Assembly (NCBI GenBank): GCA_036583965.1
Contig: JAZBQD010000021.1
Coordinates: forward strand, 20,303,620-20,367,619
Direction of reading: 5' to 3'
Length of the DNA stretch: 64,000 bases
Origin: Prunella strophiata
Taxonomy: Eukaryota > Chordata > Aves > Passeriformes > Prunellidae
Below, in pieces: positions 47,001-59,270 of this stretch. Within the stretch, counting starts at the first letter, position 1. Each line of letters starts with the position of its first letter. Under the pieces are notes generated by a model. The model was not told where the DNA came from. It saw nothing but the letters and a program-made list of their open reading frames with translations, and did no database searches. Position numbers and translations under genes: made by a program.

Positions 47001-47525
47001 AGGATCTTAAGGAGCTTTACAAACAATGGATTAAGCCTTAAGACTCCCAGTGAGGTAAGGAAATGCCTCTGGCTGAGGCAGAGAGAGGTGAGTGAGGCTG
47101 AAGGCTGCACAGAGCCACTTCAGAGTGCAGAGCTCACCTGGTTCCATGCACACAAACATGAGAGAGTCCATCCCTGATCCATCATCAGCCTAGAGGTACC
47201 TTTGTCATTTCACTCCAGACACTGAAACAGCTCCAAAACCTTCATCCAAATGTTCTTTCCTACCTTTGGACATCAGTGCTAGACAAAACACTCATCCCAA
47301 GGAAAACGACCCCATGGATGGCAGCCCCATCAGGTCCTGACATTCACCTGGAGCACTACAAAGATTTCCTGACAGCCAGTGCTTGTTAGCAGAGGTGAAG
47401 GATGCTTCCAGTGGGTATTCCAAGCAGCCCACTGGATGTAACCCACAGAGACAGACACCTCTTCTTGCTCTGCACAACATGACCATGACCTGACAGGCAC
47501 TGATCTCTGCTCTGCTGACCAGTGA
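44100..47525. other. Unassigned intronic DNA without recognisable repeats
   Basis: This is the longest CR1-free stretch in the window. I see no splice-bounded coding exon, RNA gene or tandem array. Several open frames exist but resemble no family I know. Confidence 0.5.
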
Positions 47526-47529
47526 CAGC

Positions 47530-47785
47530 ACCCAGGGAATGGCTGGAGTTGTGTCAGGGCAGGTTTAGGTTGGTATCAGGGAAAGGTTCTTCCCCCAGAG
47601 GGTGCTGGCACTACCCAGGCTCCCCAGGGAATGGACATGGCCTCAAAGCTGCCAGAGCTCCAGGAGAGTTTGGACAATGCTCTCAGGCACAGGCTGGGAT
47701 TGTGGGGGTGTCTGTGCAGGGCCAGGAGCTGGACTGATGATCCCTGTGGGTCCCTTCCAGCTCAGGATGCTCCACAATTCTCTGA
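47530..47785 (+). mobile_element. CR1 3' end of the 'gggccaggagctgg' class, sense
   Basis: gtgtcagggcaggtttagg, ggtatcagggaaaggttct, tcccccagagggtgctgg, agtttggacaatgctctca, gtgcagggccaggagctgg, ccctgtgggtcccttccag and cacaattctctga. Its subfamily differs from most others in the window and matches the small piece at 6130. Confidence 0.93.
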
Positions 47786-47929
47786 CTTCGGGTCACAAGC
47801 TCTGCAGGCTTAACCTACATTAACACATCACTCACTTCCTAGTGCACCCCAGTCTGCAAAGCCCTCAGACTTCTTCCCAACTAGATTTTGCATACATGTT
47901 GTAAACAAGCTTTACATCCTTTTGATCAG

Positions 47930-48110
47930 CACTACCCGGGGAGGGGGAGGAGACTTCCTGCCCCACTCTGCCACCGCTCGCTGCGCTCGGCTCTCGCCGC
48001 CCCAGTGAGCGATGATGACATTTTCTATTTTGGTGGCTTTTTCTTCATATATTTGTAGCGAGCGGCTGCGCTCGGGCCCAGCAGAGCTGTGGATCTCAGT
48101 GTGGGTTTTA
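47930..48110. promoter_or_regulatory. CpG-edged, AT-centred element with inverted and direct repeats
   Basis: ccgctcgct (47974-47982) is the exact inverse of agcgagcgg (48057-48065), and gctgcgctcgg occurs at both 47980-47990 and 48065-48075. The CpG-rich edges enclose a T-rich centre (acattttctattttggtgg, ttcttcatatatttg). It is repeat-free and looks constrained, but function is unknown. Confidence 0.35.
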
Positions 48111-49092
48111 ACTCAGCTTAAAGTGGCAGAGCCATTTGCTGCAGCGTCTCCCTGCCATGGCCAGCCGGACGCTCCCTGTTCCCCAGCCAGACGTTGGCAC
48201 GCTCCCGGCTCCTCACTTTCCCTGCCAGTCATTCCAGGCAGACATTTTTGCGAAAGAACTTGTTTACAGACAAACCAGGCTGCCGTGTTTTCCTGCCGGT
48301 GCTTATCTGCTGCAGATAACTCGGGTTTCTGCTTGCCCACGGGCAACCAGCCAAGCGCTCACCACCGACACCTCCCTGCGCCTCGTGGCCACTTCACGTG
48401 GCCAAACCCTCGCCCAGCTCCGGGAAGCGCAGCCCAGCCCCGCCAGCCCCGGCACGGGAACGTTCCGCCCTGGCTCCGGCGACACGACGCCGGTGCAAGA
48501 GGCAGAAGGCTGGGATCTCCCTCCCTCTGGAGAGGGCAAACGGGCACAGGGTCCAGCGGGCACTGTGGGAATGGTTCAATGGCTCTCCTGTGACTCCAGC
48601 TCACTGCTTCCACGGCCTCCCCGTGCCAGCTCAGAGGAGCTGATGAAATCCGCAGGCTGCCGGCAGCCTCGCTGCAGCGCAGGAATGTTCTGGAGTCAGT
48701 TACTAACACTGTGCTTTGCATATTGTGTTTCAAACACTACATGCTTCTACACGCTCCGTGTCAACAAGGGGAAAGGATTGTCAGCCCAGAATGAAGTCCT
48801 AATCGGGGCTGTTAGCAATCCAGCAGCTCCCAGGTGTGCTGCAAGGACCCCGCGGGGATATTCCTGCATTATTCCTGCTTTCAGCCCAGCCCTTCCCTCC
48901 TGAGAACCATCCCAGCTCCTTCTCTAATCACCCTGGTTGAGCGTGGCTTCCACAGGATGCACAGCCAGGACAGGTATCCTTGGGATGTTCACCCATGAGC
49001 CAGGCATTAGGAGCTGGCAGATGTGGGATACTGAACAGGGAGGAAAACCAAACCCAGCATAGACTCCTCTGGGTGAAACCACTTTCAAATTT

Positions 49093-49350
49093 ATAGAACC
49101 CTGGAATGGCTTAGGTTGGAAGGGACCTTAAAGCTCATTCCACCCCTGCTATGGGCAGGGTCACCTTCCACTGTCCCACAGTGCTCCAAGCCCCCTCCAA
49201 TCTGGCCTTGAACACTTCCAGGGATCCAGGGGCAACCACAGCTTCTCTGGATACCCTGTGCCAGGGCCTCATCTCCCTTCACAGTGAAGAATTTCTTCCC
49301 AATATCCCACCTAACCCTGTCCTCTGTCAGCTTAAAGCCATTAAATTCAA
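49093..49350 (-). mobile_element. CR1 3' end, antisense
   Basis: tatagaaccctggaatggc, ttaggttggaagggacctt, tatgggcagggtcacctt, ctggccttgaacacttcca, cagtgaagaatttcttccc, aatatcccacctaaccctg and cagcttaaagccatt. About 258 bp. Confidence 0.95.
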
Positions 49351-51545
49351 GGGAAATTTTTTTCCCCACAAAGAACACACTCCATGAAGCTGGGGGTGTG
49401 CTGCTCTTACAGATGCTCTATGTGAACCAAAATTTGCTGAAATTATTACAGAAACATTCCACCACCTCCCAAAATAAGCAGCTTTGTGTATCTTTGCCTG
49501 GCTAAAGGATGAAAAAAGCCCTGCAGAGTGGAGCACAGTTTCCATTTCCTCGCACACTCCTACCAGGGCTGTGCTCACAACAAACGCTCCGACCTTTCCT
49601 CAAAGAAATCTCTGTTTGCTGCTCCTTATAAATTTGCAGAATTTTGGCTCATTTCCATTTCACCCACTTTTGAATACGACACTCCCCACCCCCACACAAC
49701 TGTTCCTTTCTCAGGGATGACAGGCTATCCAAAAAAATCCCAGGAGCACTTGAGCTCCTTGTTCCCTCCCCGGCCGGCATCGCTCTGCCGGCAGACAAAG
49801 GAGCACTGGGAATTTCAGCCCAACCTGTTGCAGGAAGCACTTCACCTCAGAGTTCAGTGTTCCAGTTTCTCCTGATCCCTGATAACGACATTTTTCCATC
49901 CCTCCCCTCACCCACAATTTTCTGTGCAATCGTTTGTGACACATTTAAATTATTTCATTATTTTCCTATCAAAACCTGAACCTCAAATCCCTTCAGAAAG
50001 GTGCAGGATCTACCAGCAGGATCACCCCACAACCCTGCTCTGTTTTTCCATCGCTGCTGATGTGGTGACAAAGAAGGAGATTTTTCAATTTGTTTTGTCC
50101 ATGAGCCAAAAATTCCTTTTAATGGCCTGAATATGGTGCCTGTGCTGGTCTCTCTCCCCGCTCCAGCTCAACCCTCGCTTACAACAACCCCTGCCTACAA
50201 CACGGAGTTGGCCTCCTTTTGCAGGAAAATAAGGCCAAACCAGCTTGAAAGCATGTTTGGAATCTGGAGATTAATTCCATGTAAACTAATGCATTCAAAC
50301 CTCTTTGTAGGGCTGCAGCAAGAGCTGGCTGAGCCTGGCGAGAAGTAGGGCAGCGTGTAGGGACGGTGGGGAGGGAGGCAGCCCTGCCTCCAGTGTGCAA
50401 CCCTTTAGGAAAGCTCACAACCCCTAGTAAAGCCGCTCCACTGAAGCAGCCACACCACGGACCGTCACGCCCGAGCTCACCCGGGGTGACAAAGAGGTGC
50501 TGGAGGTGGCAGGAGGGCAGGTCAGGGGTCAGGAGGGCTCCCACGGGAGCCTCTACCCAGGATCCAGAGCTTTTGTTCAGCAGAAAATGCCGGGAGCAAC
50601 AAAGCCCAGCAGTGCACAGAGCTGCTCCGGGGTGAGCCCCCATCCCTGCTCACGCTCAGCCCTCCCCTCCCCGCTTCCCTCCACTGTGTCTCTCTCTTCT
50701 CTCTCTCTGGGAGATAAATTATTCAGGATGAAACCATTTTAAACTCCATTGGGATGCTGAGCAAAGCTAAGATGGGTGGTGCTGCAGAGGAAGCTGCCAG
50801 GGCCATGACCAGAATCCCAGGCTTCCTCATGCAGAGGTTCCAAGTGCAGCTACAGCCCATCCTGGGACCCTGTGCCAGGAAACACCCCAAAATCTCTGAG
50901 CACCCAGACCTCAGTGTACCCATCACACCCAGAGACACCCCATCCACAGGAACTGTGAGGCCCAGGGACCTCCCAAGCCCAGTCAATCCATGGCAGGCTG
51001 CCCAAAGCCACCCCATCAACCATGTCTGAGCACTAAATGCCCTCCTTCCCAAATTCTCCTCCTGTAGCAGAGTATAAAGTAGAAGGAATGAGGATAACTG
51101 GGCTGGGTGTGGTTTGCATAGTGACCCTCATGTGCCAGGGCAGCCTGGTGAGCAACACAGCAGCCTCACAGACATCACATGTCCTTCACAGACACTCCCA
51201 ACCATCACAGGGCATTCACACAGACCCAGGCACAAAGATGAAAGCAGGGCTGGCCCACTCCTGGGTGCCACGTTCCTGCTTGGTGACCCAGCACACCCAG
51301 GCTCCCCATGTTGCTGCCACAGCTGGGTAGGATGAGATGGCCCTCATGAGAGGAATGTGGTGCTGAGGCCATGGAGGAGTCCCCACCACTCTCTAGACCA
51401 CCAGGAGCACGGGGCCACCCTGCCAAAGGAATCAAGCAGGAGGACAGCAGCCCATCCTGCCATAGGATGGGTTCCCAAGGAGGTCCCCTTACCACCTACT
51501 GGGCTTGAGACCACCACAAGATTGTTTCTACAAGGACTACACAGT
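49351..51545. other. Unassigned intronic DNA
   Basis: No CR1, tandem repeat, RNA gene or credible exon recognised between two CR1 copies. Confidence 0.5.
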
Positions 51546-51547
51546 GT

Positions 51548-51852
51548 TGGAGAGACTACAAGAGCATGGAGAGACAGGGTAAGGGGAAATGGCTCCCCAC
51601 TGCCAGAGGGCAGGGTTAGGTGGAATATTGGGAAGAAATTCTTCCCTAGGAGGGTGGGCAGACCCTGGCACAGGTGCCCATAGCAGCTGTGGCTGCCCCT
51701 GGATCCCTGGCAGTGTCCAAGGCCAGGTTGCACAGAGCTCAAAGCAACCTGGGATAGTGGAAAGTGTCCCTACCCACAGCAGGGGGTGGCACTGGATGGG
51801 CTTTAACATCCCTTCCAAACCAAGCTGTGCCACGATTCCCTGATTCCATGAC
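51548..51852 (+). mobile_element. CR1 3' end, sense (about 305 bp)
   Basis: agagactacaagagcatgg, aaatggctccccactgcca, ggtggaatattgggaag, aaattcttccctaggaggg, ctgtggctgcccctggatc, gatgggctttaacatccc and cacgattccctgattccatga. It begins in the same internal part as the copies at 26394 and 29293. Confidence 0.95.
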
Positions 51853-53397
51853 TACACAAGCAGCAGCACACACAGTCCTTGCACACAAACACCAGCACAG
51901 TGCTTGACTCAGGGCCCACGGCTCAGATGAATTCAGGTCAAAGAGGAGAACATCAATGAGAAGGTAGTTCAGAGAAGAGGGGTTTTGTGTTGTTTTGTTA
52001 TTAAATGAGGAGACCAAATAATTAAATGGCCTGGAAAGGATTGTACATTAAAAGTCACTCCAGCACTAAAAATCCAGCTCTGACAGCTCTGGGTGAAGCC
52101 CTTTAGGAGTTACCATGGCAGTTGATGCAGTGATTCGCCCACTCGCTCCTCAATAATGCTGGATTATTTTTTTAATGCGTTTCCACCACAAACAAGCAAA
52201 TGTTGCTGAAGGAAAAAAGTCCTTTCTCCCACCATAAACCTCCATCCTTTATCCCTGCCACAAGCACTCTGCTCGGGAGGAGACAGCAGGTAACAAGGAG
52301 CCAAGCCAAACATGCCGCGCTGAACTCCGCTCCCTCCCTCTCCAGGGAGAGAGGAAATTTAAGAAGCAGATTCAGGATTTCAGCATCCATTTCACTCTCC
52401 CTCCCCCTCCTGAACTCCCGGGCCCCAACCAGCGATTCAGATGCTCTGTCAGCTGAATGCTGCACTCGCTTCCTCTCCCCACCACCAGCTCAGCAACACG
52501 CTCCACGCAGAGGAGGAAGCCAGGGATTTTTGGAATACATCTTCCCTCCTTTTAATTAAGCGCCCAGGTAGAGCATTCACCCTGCAAAGCCGCAGCCAGC
52601 GCAGCTGAGGGAGACAAGTCAGAGCAAGAAGGGACCCAAACAAAGGAAAGCAAACACGGGCTGCAAGGGAGGAGCAGGATACAGCAGCATTGACCTGCCC
52701 AGCCATTCTTTTCGCAATCAAACCGAGCTCTAGAAACTCCTCTGGCCAAAGGGAAGGCTCCCAACACCCACAGCCACCTCCCTGGCACGGCCCTCATCCC
52801 AGAATCAGGCCAGGAATGAAAACCTCCCAAAGCCCAGCTCCGAGGCTGAGGAATGGCCTCCCCATCTGCTGGATAAACCCTGCTCCTTCCCTGGGGATCT
52901 CGTGGCTCCGGGGGCACCCCAGGACCAGGGGCTGCCATAGGTCAGCCCCCACAGCTCCGAGTGGAGCGAGGCAGATGGGCAGAGGGAATAAGCAGCTTCC
53001 AGCACTAAGCCGGAGAAGGCAGGACTGAGCCTGAGTGCCCACATGCCAGGGGCACAGAATTCCCAGCACACGGGTGCAGGAGTGCAGGCAGAACGGGACC
53101 ACACCAAGGGCCAGGCTTCTCGCCTCAGCAACACAGTACTGCCAGCTCCAAGAATATTCCTCATTCTTCAGCCAGTAGAAATTATTTGTTACAATAAATA
53201 CTTGCCCTGAAAGCCTGGAGGCTTTACTGACAAAGCTGGGTTTGCTCACAGGCTGCCAGGTTTGGGAACTGGTTTAATCAGCTGGGGAAGCTCAGGGAGC
53301 ACATTCCGGCTGTGCGAGCATTCCCAGCGCAAAGAGCCGCTGCCGGCTGGTTCCCACAGTCCCCCCACTCCAACTCTCAGCAACCAAAAATTCTTTA

Positions 53398-53577
53398 CTA
53401 ATAAGGATGGGGAGGTCCTGGCACAGGTTGCCCGGAGAGGTTGTGGACTCCCAATCCCTGGAAGTGTCCAAGGCCAGGTTGGAGGGCCCTTGGAGCAACC
53501 TGGGATAGGGGAAGGAGTCTCTGCCCATGGCAGGTCCCTTCCAACCCAAACCATTCTGGGATTCAGTGGTTCTGTAA
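53398..53577 (+). mobile_element. CR1 3' end, sense
   Basis: ggatggggaggtcctggca, ttgcccggagaggttgtgg, aggttggagggcccttgg, ctctgcccatggcaggtcc (the gatgagctttaa portion is deleted), and attctgggattcagtggttctgt. Confidence 0.94.
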
Positions 53578-54556
53578 CCCAAAAGAACTCAAACTGAGAC
53601 AGGCTTTGCCACAGTATGAAGTGGGAAAAAACACTCATCACTGTGGCCCTCCAAGAGGCCCATCCACAGAGAGATCCATGTATCAGGCAGGGGACAGGCA
53701 CCATGGCAGAGCGCCCCTCCAGCCCGCGCCCCAGCAGCAGCAAGCCAACAACTTTCAAGATGAATTAAGGGCACAGCATCCGTGGAGCTCGGCTGGTGGA
53801 GCAGCTTTGTTAAACTGAAATGAAAGCTAAACCCGGGCTCAGCTCAGCCCATTGTTCCCGGCCTCCTCTAATAGCTGTTGTCTCTCCTCCATCCCTCCCA
53901 GGCTCCGCACGCTCAGCTGTGACTCTTTGTGCCTCCCTTTCCCTGCCTTCTGCTTCTGTTTGTCCTTTTGATCTCCAGTTCTCAGCTTGTGTTTTCTGCT
54001 GCGTCCCCATCCCCCCACTCCTGATTTCCACTTTTATTAGGGTGCGAGGCAGCGCGGCTCCGAGGAGGAACAATGCACGGGGCTGAAAAGGCTTTGAAGC
54101 TGAATTGGGTTGTTTACCCAGAGATTCCCCAATCTCCTCCTGAAATAAAATAGCATTTTACCTCCACCACAGCGCTCGCTGTTTGGTTTCAGTTAGAAGC
54201 AATTACAAGCAGCTGATGGCATGGTAAATGTGGTGCAGGAGCACACAAATGCGATCCTTAAAAAATAAATAAAAATTAAAATCAGACAACTGCAACTCCC
54301 GAAGCCCACAGTTTCTAGGAGAATTATTGTGGAGTCCAGTTGTAAGGATTCTGCTGCTGCATGGGCAGGCTGAAGCCTCAACCAGCTCCTAAAAGCCCCT
54401 ATGAGCCAGTACAGCAGTCTGGGTTTGATACAACTGTGCCTTCCTCCAACACTGAGCAGGAACACCAACCAGCTGCTTTTCCATCCCAGTTCCTCTAACT
54501 CCAAAGCATCACTTCCAATAACACATGCTCCTTTGAGTTTAAATACTCAAATTCTT

Positions 54557-54707
54557 CACAGAATCACTGAGGCTGGAAAAAACCTCCAGGGTCATCAAGT
54601 CCAACCTGTGACCGGTCCCCACCTTGTCACCCACACCAGAGCACTGAGTGCCACATCCAGGCTGTCCTTGAACACCTCCAGGGACAGGGATTCCACCACC
54701 TCCTTTA
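54557..54707 (-). mobile_element. CR1 3' end of the 'ggaaaaaacctcc' class, antisense
   Basis: cacagaatcactgaggctgg, aaaaaacctccagggtca, tcaagtccaacctgtgacc, accagagcactgagtgcc and gaacacctccagggacag. It stops after caccacctcc. Confidence 0.94.
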
Positions 54708-54709
54708 AA

Positions 54710-57415
54710 GCTGGGCCACTTGGAGCAAATGCCAAGGTCCTGCCAGGCAGCTCCTGGTGTGTCACATCCTGGTGTGGGCAGAGCAGGGAGGACCCTGTGC
54801 CCCACTGACACCCCAGAAGTCCCTCACAAGCTCCCAAGGCCAGTCCCAGGGTTGGGTAATACTGTCCATAAATGAAGAAGCAGGAGGGGAGATAAAAACC
54901 AAAATACCGTGAGCTGTGGAGATAAGATTCGTCCGTTGGTTCGTTACCACCCAACTCACACCCATGGTGGGGGGCCCTGGGGTGCCTAATGCCATGGGCA
55001 GGGCTGAATCTGCCTCTACCCAGGGTGAAGAGCCAGCAAGAAGCAAAACACCCCAAAAACATTGTGGGTTTCTGAGCTGGGTTAGCCACCAGCAGCCAAC
55101 CCCATCCCCAGAGAGGCCAACGCTACCTGGGCAGGAAACACACTGAGGGGAAGGGGAGAGGCTGCAAGGGCAGCCTGGAAGGTCTGCACCTCAAACCAGC
55201 CACAACCACCAGACCTGAGCAGAAATAAACAGAATATTTCTGGGAGAAAGGTCCACAAGCACCCCAGGAAACCAAGTGAGGATGAACAGGCCAGCAGGAG
55301 CTGTCCCCACTCCCAGCACAGACTGCCACAGGCCCAATTCTAAGCTAAAACAAGTTATTAAACCTCAGCAAAACCTCATGACAAGGGCATAGTTATGTTT
55401 TTTCATTACAGACAGGTAAATTTTCAAGCTGACTGACCAAAGGAAGCAAAAACCAGCTGAGACTGAATTACACTGCTCCAATAACAAGCTATGAACTCTG
55501 CTGTTGAGAATTCAGGACTTGAAGGCCATGGAGCAGGTTTTGGAGCTGCTAATCAATGACTGAAATGAAAGATGATGCTTTCCATGATGCACACAGGGAA
55601 CAGAGATTAACTCTCTGCACATCAGGTTTACTTCCTTACCATCAGAACAGCCTAAAAAAATTAGGACAATACTGAAGAGAACATAATTTTATGCAAAGAG
55701 CTTTTATTTTTATGGAATAAGATCTCATTTTTTTAAAATTATTTTTAAAAATTTATAAAATAAAATCTACCTGCAAATTCCACAGCTGGACAAAGCCTCC
55801 ACTACAGAACATGGGAAAGGAGGTGGTTCCCAGGCAAGTTCCCAGGCAGCCCAGCCCAGGCTTGGCTGCTCTGGCCTCGTTTAGTTAAGGGGAACATAGA
55901 AATTCAAGCAAAATTCATATTATTCAAGTACTTAAAAAATAAAATAAAATCTCACAGCCTACCACAAAATAGTTGTGGAGATTAGATATTTGTCAAATTT
56001 TCCCAAAAAAGCAGTCCTAAAAAACCTGCCAGCACAGGGGTGGCTCTCACCCCAACTCACCCCCAGGAGTTCAGGGCTGAAGTCCCAGTGATGACCCAAC
56101 ATCACACTAATGACCTGTTTGGACTTTGCTCATGCAACTGCAGTATTTGACCTAAATTCTTTTTTAAAAGGTACAAAGTGGCCCTGTGGCTCCTCCAGCA
56201 CACACTGGGCTGGTGACAGAGAGGTGTGGAACCCCCCTGTACCAAAGAGATCTCAGACCCCCGGCCTCCCCAGCACCCAGCAATGCCAGCTCCACCACAG
56301 AGGACACAGAGCACTCAGGTTTGTGCCTTGAAAAGGACAAAAAGATGAAATTCAGAACCTGTGGGTGTCCAGGGCACATTGCTTATTCCTCCCTACTCCT
56401 CCTTCGGCCCAGCTGTGCCTCTGACTACTCCCGAGTTACACACTCCCCATATAATCTCATTTCTCCCCTGCTTTAAACAGGTTTTTATGATAAAAATACA
56501 ATGATGGCCCTAGAACAGGCAGTTTGGAGAAAGAACAAGCAAGCATTCCCAAATTCAAGCACACAAACACACACCATGCAAGTATGTTAAAAACAGGGAA
56601 TTTGCCAGCAGAGTAGTAACTCCACAAGGTATGTCACCTTTTGCTTTGAATTCCCCAAAAAGAAAACTAGGAGCTTCTCGTGATTTGTTTGAAAACAAAA
56701 CTGTTGATAACTTGAAAATATTTGTCCAGTTACTACAACAAAAATAATTCTAGGTTCAAGCAGCAGCAAGGGAAGCTCCCAGTGAGGTTCATTGCCAGGA
56801 TTCCAGGTCTGCAGATGGCCTGGTGCTCCAGAGGTAGGGGACAGCACAAGGAAGAGCTCAGCAGATCCTGAAGCTCCATTCAAGATGTTTCTCATGAGAA
56901 AGATTAGAAATTCTGGGCTGCAAACAGAAGGAACATCTGCTGGGTAGCAGCAGCCATCCAGGCTCACCTACATCATGGGAACCCCCGTGGACCTTCCACA
57001 GTGAGCAGAGAGAGCCCCACTAACAAGGTACTGCTGGTCACAGACTGACATCAAAGCAGAAAACACCCACAGCAGGTTTTTGGGGTACATTATTCCTCCT
57101 GGCACGTGTGAGATGGCAGCTGAAACCCTGATCAGCAGGCAAGGGAGTGACTCAGGGTTTGGGGCAGGCTGGGAACAGAGCTCAGCCCATGTGGCCACAC
57201 TGAGCTTGAGTATGGAACGGTTTTGCAACACCCACTGGAACTCAAATAATTTAATTTTTTAAACAGTGATGTAAGACATTCACTGTTCACTGTCAGTCAT
57301 GCAGGTGAGCAGTTGCAAGCACACCACCAAATCTTCAAGGCAATCTGCAAGGCTGCTTTGGTCTCTTTCCGTGTCTACAAAGAGAGCATTCCTGCCTGCA
57401 CTTGGTATCTCCCTG
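54710..57415. other. Unassigned intronic DNA
   Basis: The only recognisable feature is an AT-rich low-complexity block at 55727-55767. No exon, CR1 body or RNA gene seen. Confidence 0.5.
55727..55767. repeat. AT-rich low-complexity tract
   Basis: Runs of T and A (atttttttaaaattattttt, aaaaatttataaaataaaa). No G or C over most of the tract. Confidence 0.75.
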
Positions 57416-57539
57416 TTTTCCAGAGCTTAAACGCTGAAAAAAGCAAGACTAAAAAAAGAAATCACGACACTGAACCAGCCGACTTCGTAAAGCTGTTTCT
57501 AAACACCTACTCAGGCAAACCTGCGCAAGAGGGGAGCAA

Positions 57540-58030
57540 AACACGATCTGCACGCTCCGCCGGGCGTTCACCTTTCCCCCGAGGCCCAAAAGGCTCCCAA
57601 CAGCCCCTGGGGCTGCAGGAGACGATTTTTGGTTTCCCTCATGGATTGATTAAGGTGGGGCAACCCCGACTCAAGGCGCAGGGCCGGGTTTGCAGGGAGC
57701 CTCCAGCACAAAGGCCCTTCCCAAAGGCCGGCCAGGGCAGGGCAGCGGCCGGCGCAGCCGCCACAGCCGCGTGTCCTCCAGCAGACCCTGTCTGGAGGGA
57801 GGGAGGGGGCTGGAGCCGCTCGATCCCCGCTCGGGGAAGCCAGATGCGAGGCCTGGCACTGACGCCAGCAGCAGAGCTATTTTTACCAGCCAATGGACGC
57901 GGCGCCGGAGCAGGAGCTGGAACTGGAGCTGCTGCTCCTCTCCCAGCTCGCCGCGCTCAGCCGGGCTGGAGGGATCCGGGCGGCTCCGGGGGCCCAGCGC
58001 GGAATTCAGGCACCATTCACACGGCACGAG
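57540..58030. promoter_or_regulatory. CpG-rich islet
   Basis: About 30 CpGs by eye in this interval, densest at 57721-57780 (ggccggccagggcag, agcggccggcgcagccgcc) and 57890-58000. It coincides with an open frame (57313-58158) that is long mainly because the DNA is stop-poor. It could be a regulatory element or non-coding leader exon; there is no recognised coding match. Confidence 0.35.
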
Positions 58031-58913
58031 GCTTTCTGCCCACACCACCTCTAAGAGTGAGTTCCCCATCAGAACCCAGAGAAAAATCCATTAAATCACT
58101 TAGCACAGAAAAGCCTGAATCTCCCAATCTGAATGATCAATCCTTCCTGCCATGGTGACACCCACCTGCACCCCAAGCCCTTCCCAAGGTCAGCTCCCTC
58201 CTTCTTGGACAAGTCACCAGCACACACCAAATCCCATGTGGAAAAAACAGCAAGATAACAGAAGTTTAACTCTTGTATATCCAAATTATTCCGTGCCTGT
58301 CACTAGTTTTGACCAGACTTTCAAAGGCTTCTCTTGTTTCTGGAAGCTGAATGCCAGGAATACCTGCTGGAATTATCAGAGCAACACCAGCCTTCCTACT
58401 GCTCTCTCCATTTTCTCATGCTTCCTTCCTGGCTTCCTTCCAGTATTCCCATCTCTTACAGAAGATCCTGTTTTCCTTCATCGTCTGGGTTGTCTCCTCC
58501 TCTTCCTTCTCATTGCCACCCACTCGTTTTTTCATCTTTCCCAATATTGTATTTGCTACATCCTCTCTCCCCGTGCCGCCCTGCGCACCACCCTGCAGAG
58601 CCGGGTATGAGATGTGCTGCACATCCTCGTGTCCGGGATAACACCCGGGTCAGGAGCTGTTTTCCCTCACCCACACCCTGACAGAGCACGTGGCTTCTCC
58701 CTGGAGCTTCTCCATGTCTCAGAAACTCCCAGCCCAGCCCATCCCAGCCCCACAATCACCCCAGGGATCCACCACTGCCTAGACTTGGGAAACTGAGTTT
58801 GCTGAGAGAAGCGACACAAGCTTTTCCTTTTTCTCTTTCTCTAGCCTGGATTGAGAAAACCACACACAACAGAGAGGTCCTGACAGCCTCCTCCACACCA
58901 TTCCCACTGCTAG

Positions 58914-59030
58914 AACTCCAAGATCATCAAGTCCAAGGTTTGCCCAAATCCCACTATGCCCACTAAATCATATCCAAATGTACCACACCGACTCCAGTTT
59001 TTAGAACTCTTTCAGGGATGAGAGTGTGTT
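58914..59030 (-). mobile_element. Old CR1 remnant, antisense
   Basis: actccaagatcatcaagtcc is followed by degraded sequence that keeps the spacing of atgcccactaaatcatatcc and ctctttcagggatgagag. It resembles an older CR1 class ('ccactaaaccatgtcc'). More diverged than other copies. Confidence 0.65.
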
Positions 59031-59150
59031 AAAGGTACAAGAGCAAACACAAAGAACAACAAGTAACAGTCTGGTAACTCCCTGAGCCCTCACTGGTCCG
59101 GGCTTCCAAGGCCACATTCACCAGTGGGATGGAGCAGGACCACAGTACAC

Positions 59151-59270
59151 CATAGAATAGTTAGGGTTGGAAGGTACCTTAAAATTCCAATCCCTGCCAC
59201 AGGCAAGGACACCTTCCACCAGACCAGCTTGCTCCAAGACTCATCCAACCTGGCCTTGAACAATTCCATC
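59151..59270 (-). mobile_element. CR1 3' end, antisense
   Basis: catagaatagttagggttgg, aaggtaccttaaaattcc, tgccacaggcaaggacacc, accagcttgctccaagac and cctggccttgaacaattcc. About 120 bp, moderately diverged. Confidence 0.92.

Noticed and set aside
47976..48014. Short similarity of cgctcgctgcgctcgg to plasmid-origin flanks and of cagtgagcgatg to a parvovirus terminal repeat
   Set aside because: Only 10-15 bases match in each case, with no extended similarity; treated as coincidence in a CpG-rich element.
48136..48903. 255-codon open frame as a gene
   Set aside because: No recognisable domain and no splice or promoter context; several overlapping frames on both strands are equally open, typical of GC-rich intron.
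57313..58158. 281-codon open frame as a gene
   Set aside because: Length is explained by GC-rich, stop-poor DNA; the predicted protein is low-complexity Pro/Arg/Gly/Ala-rich with no known domain.
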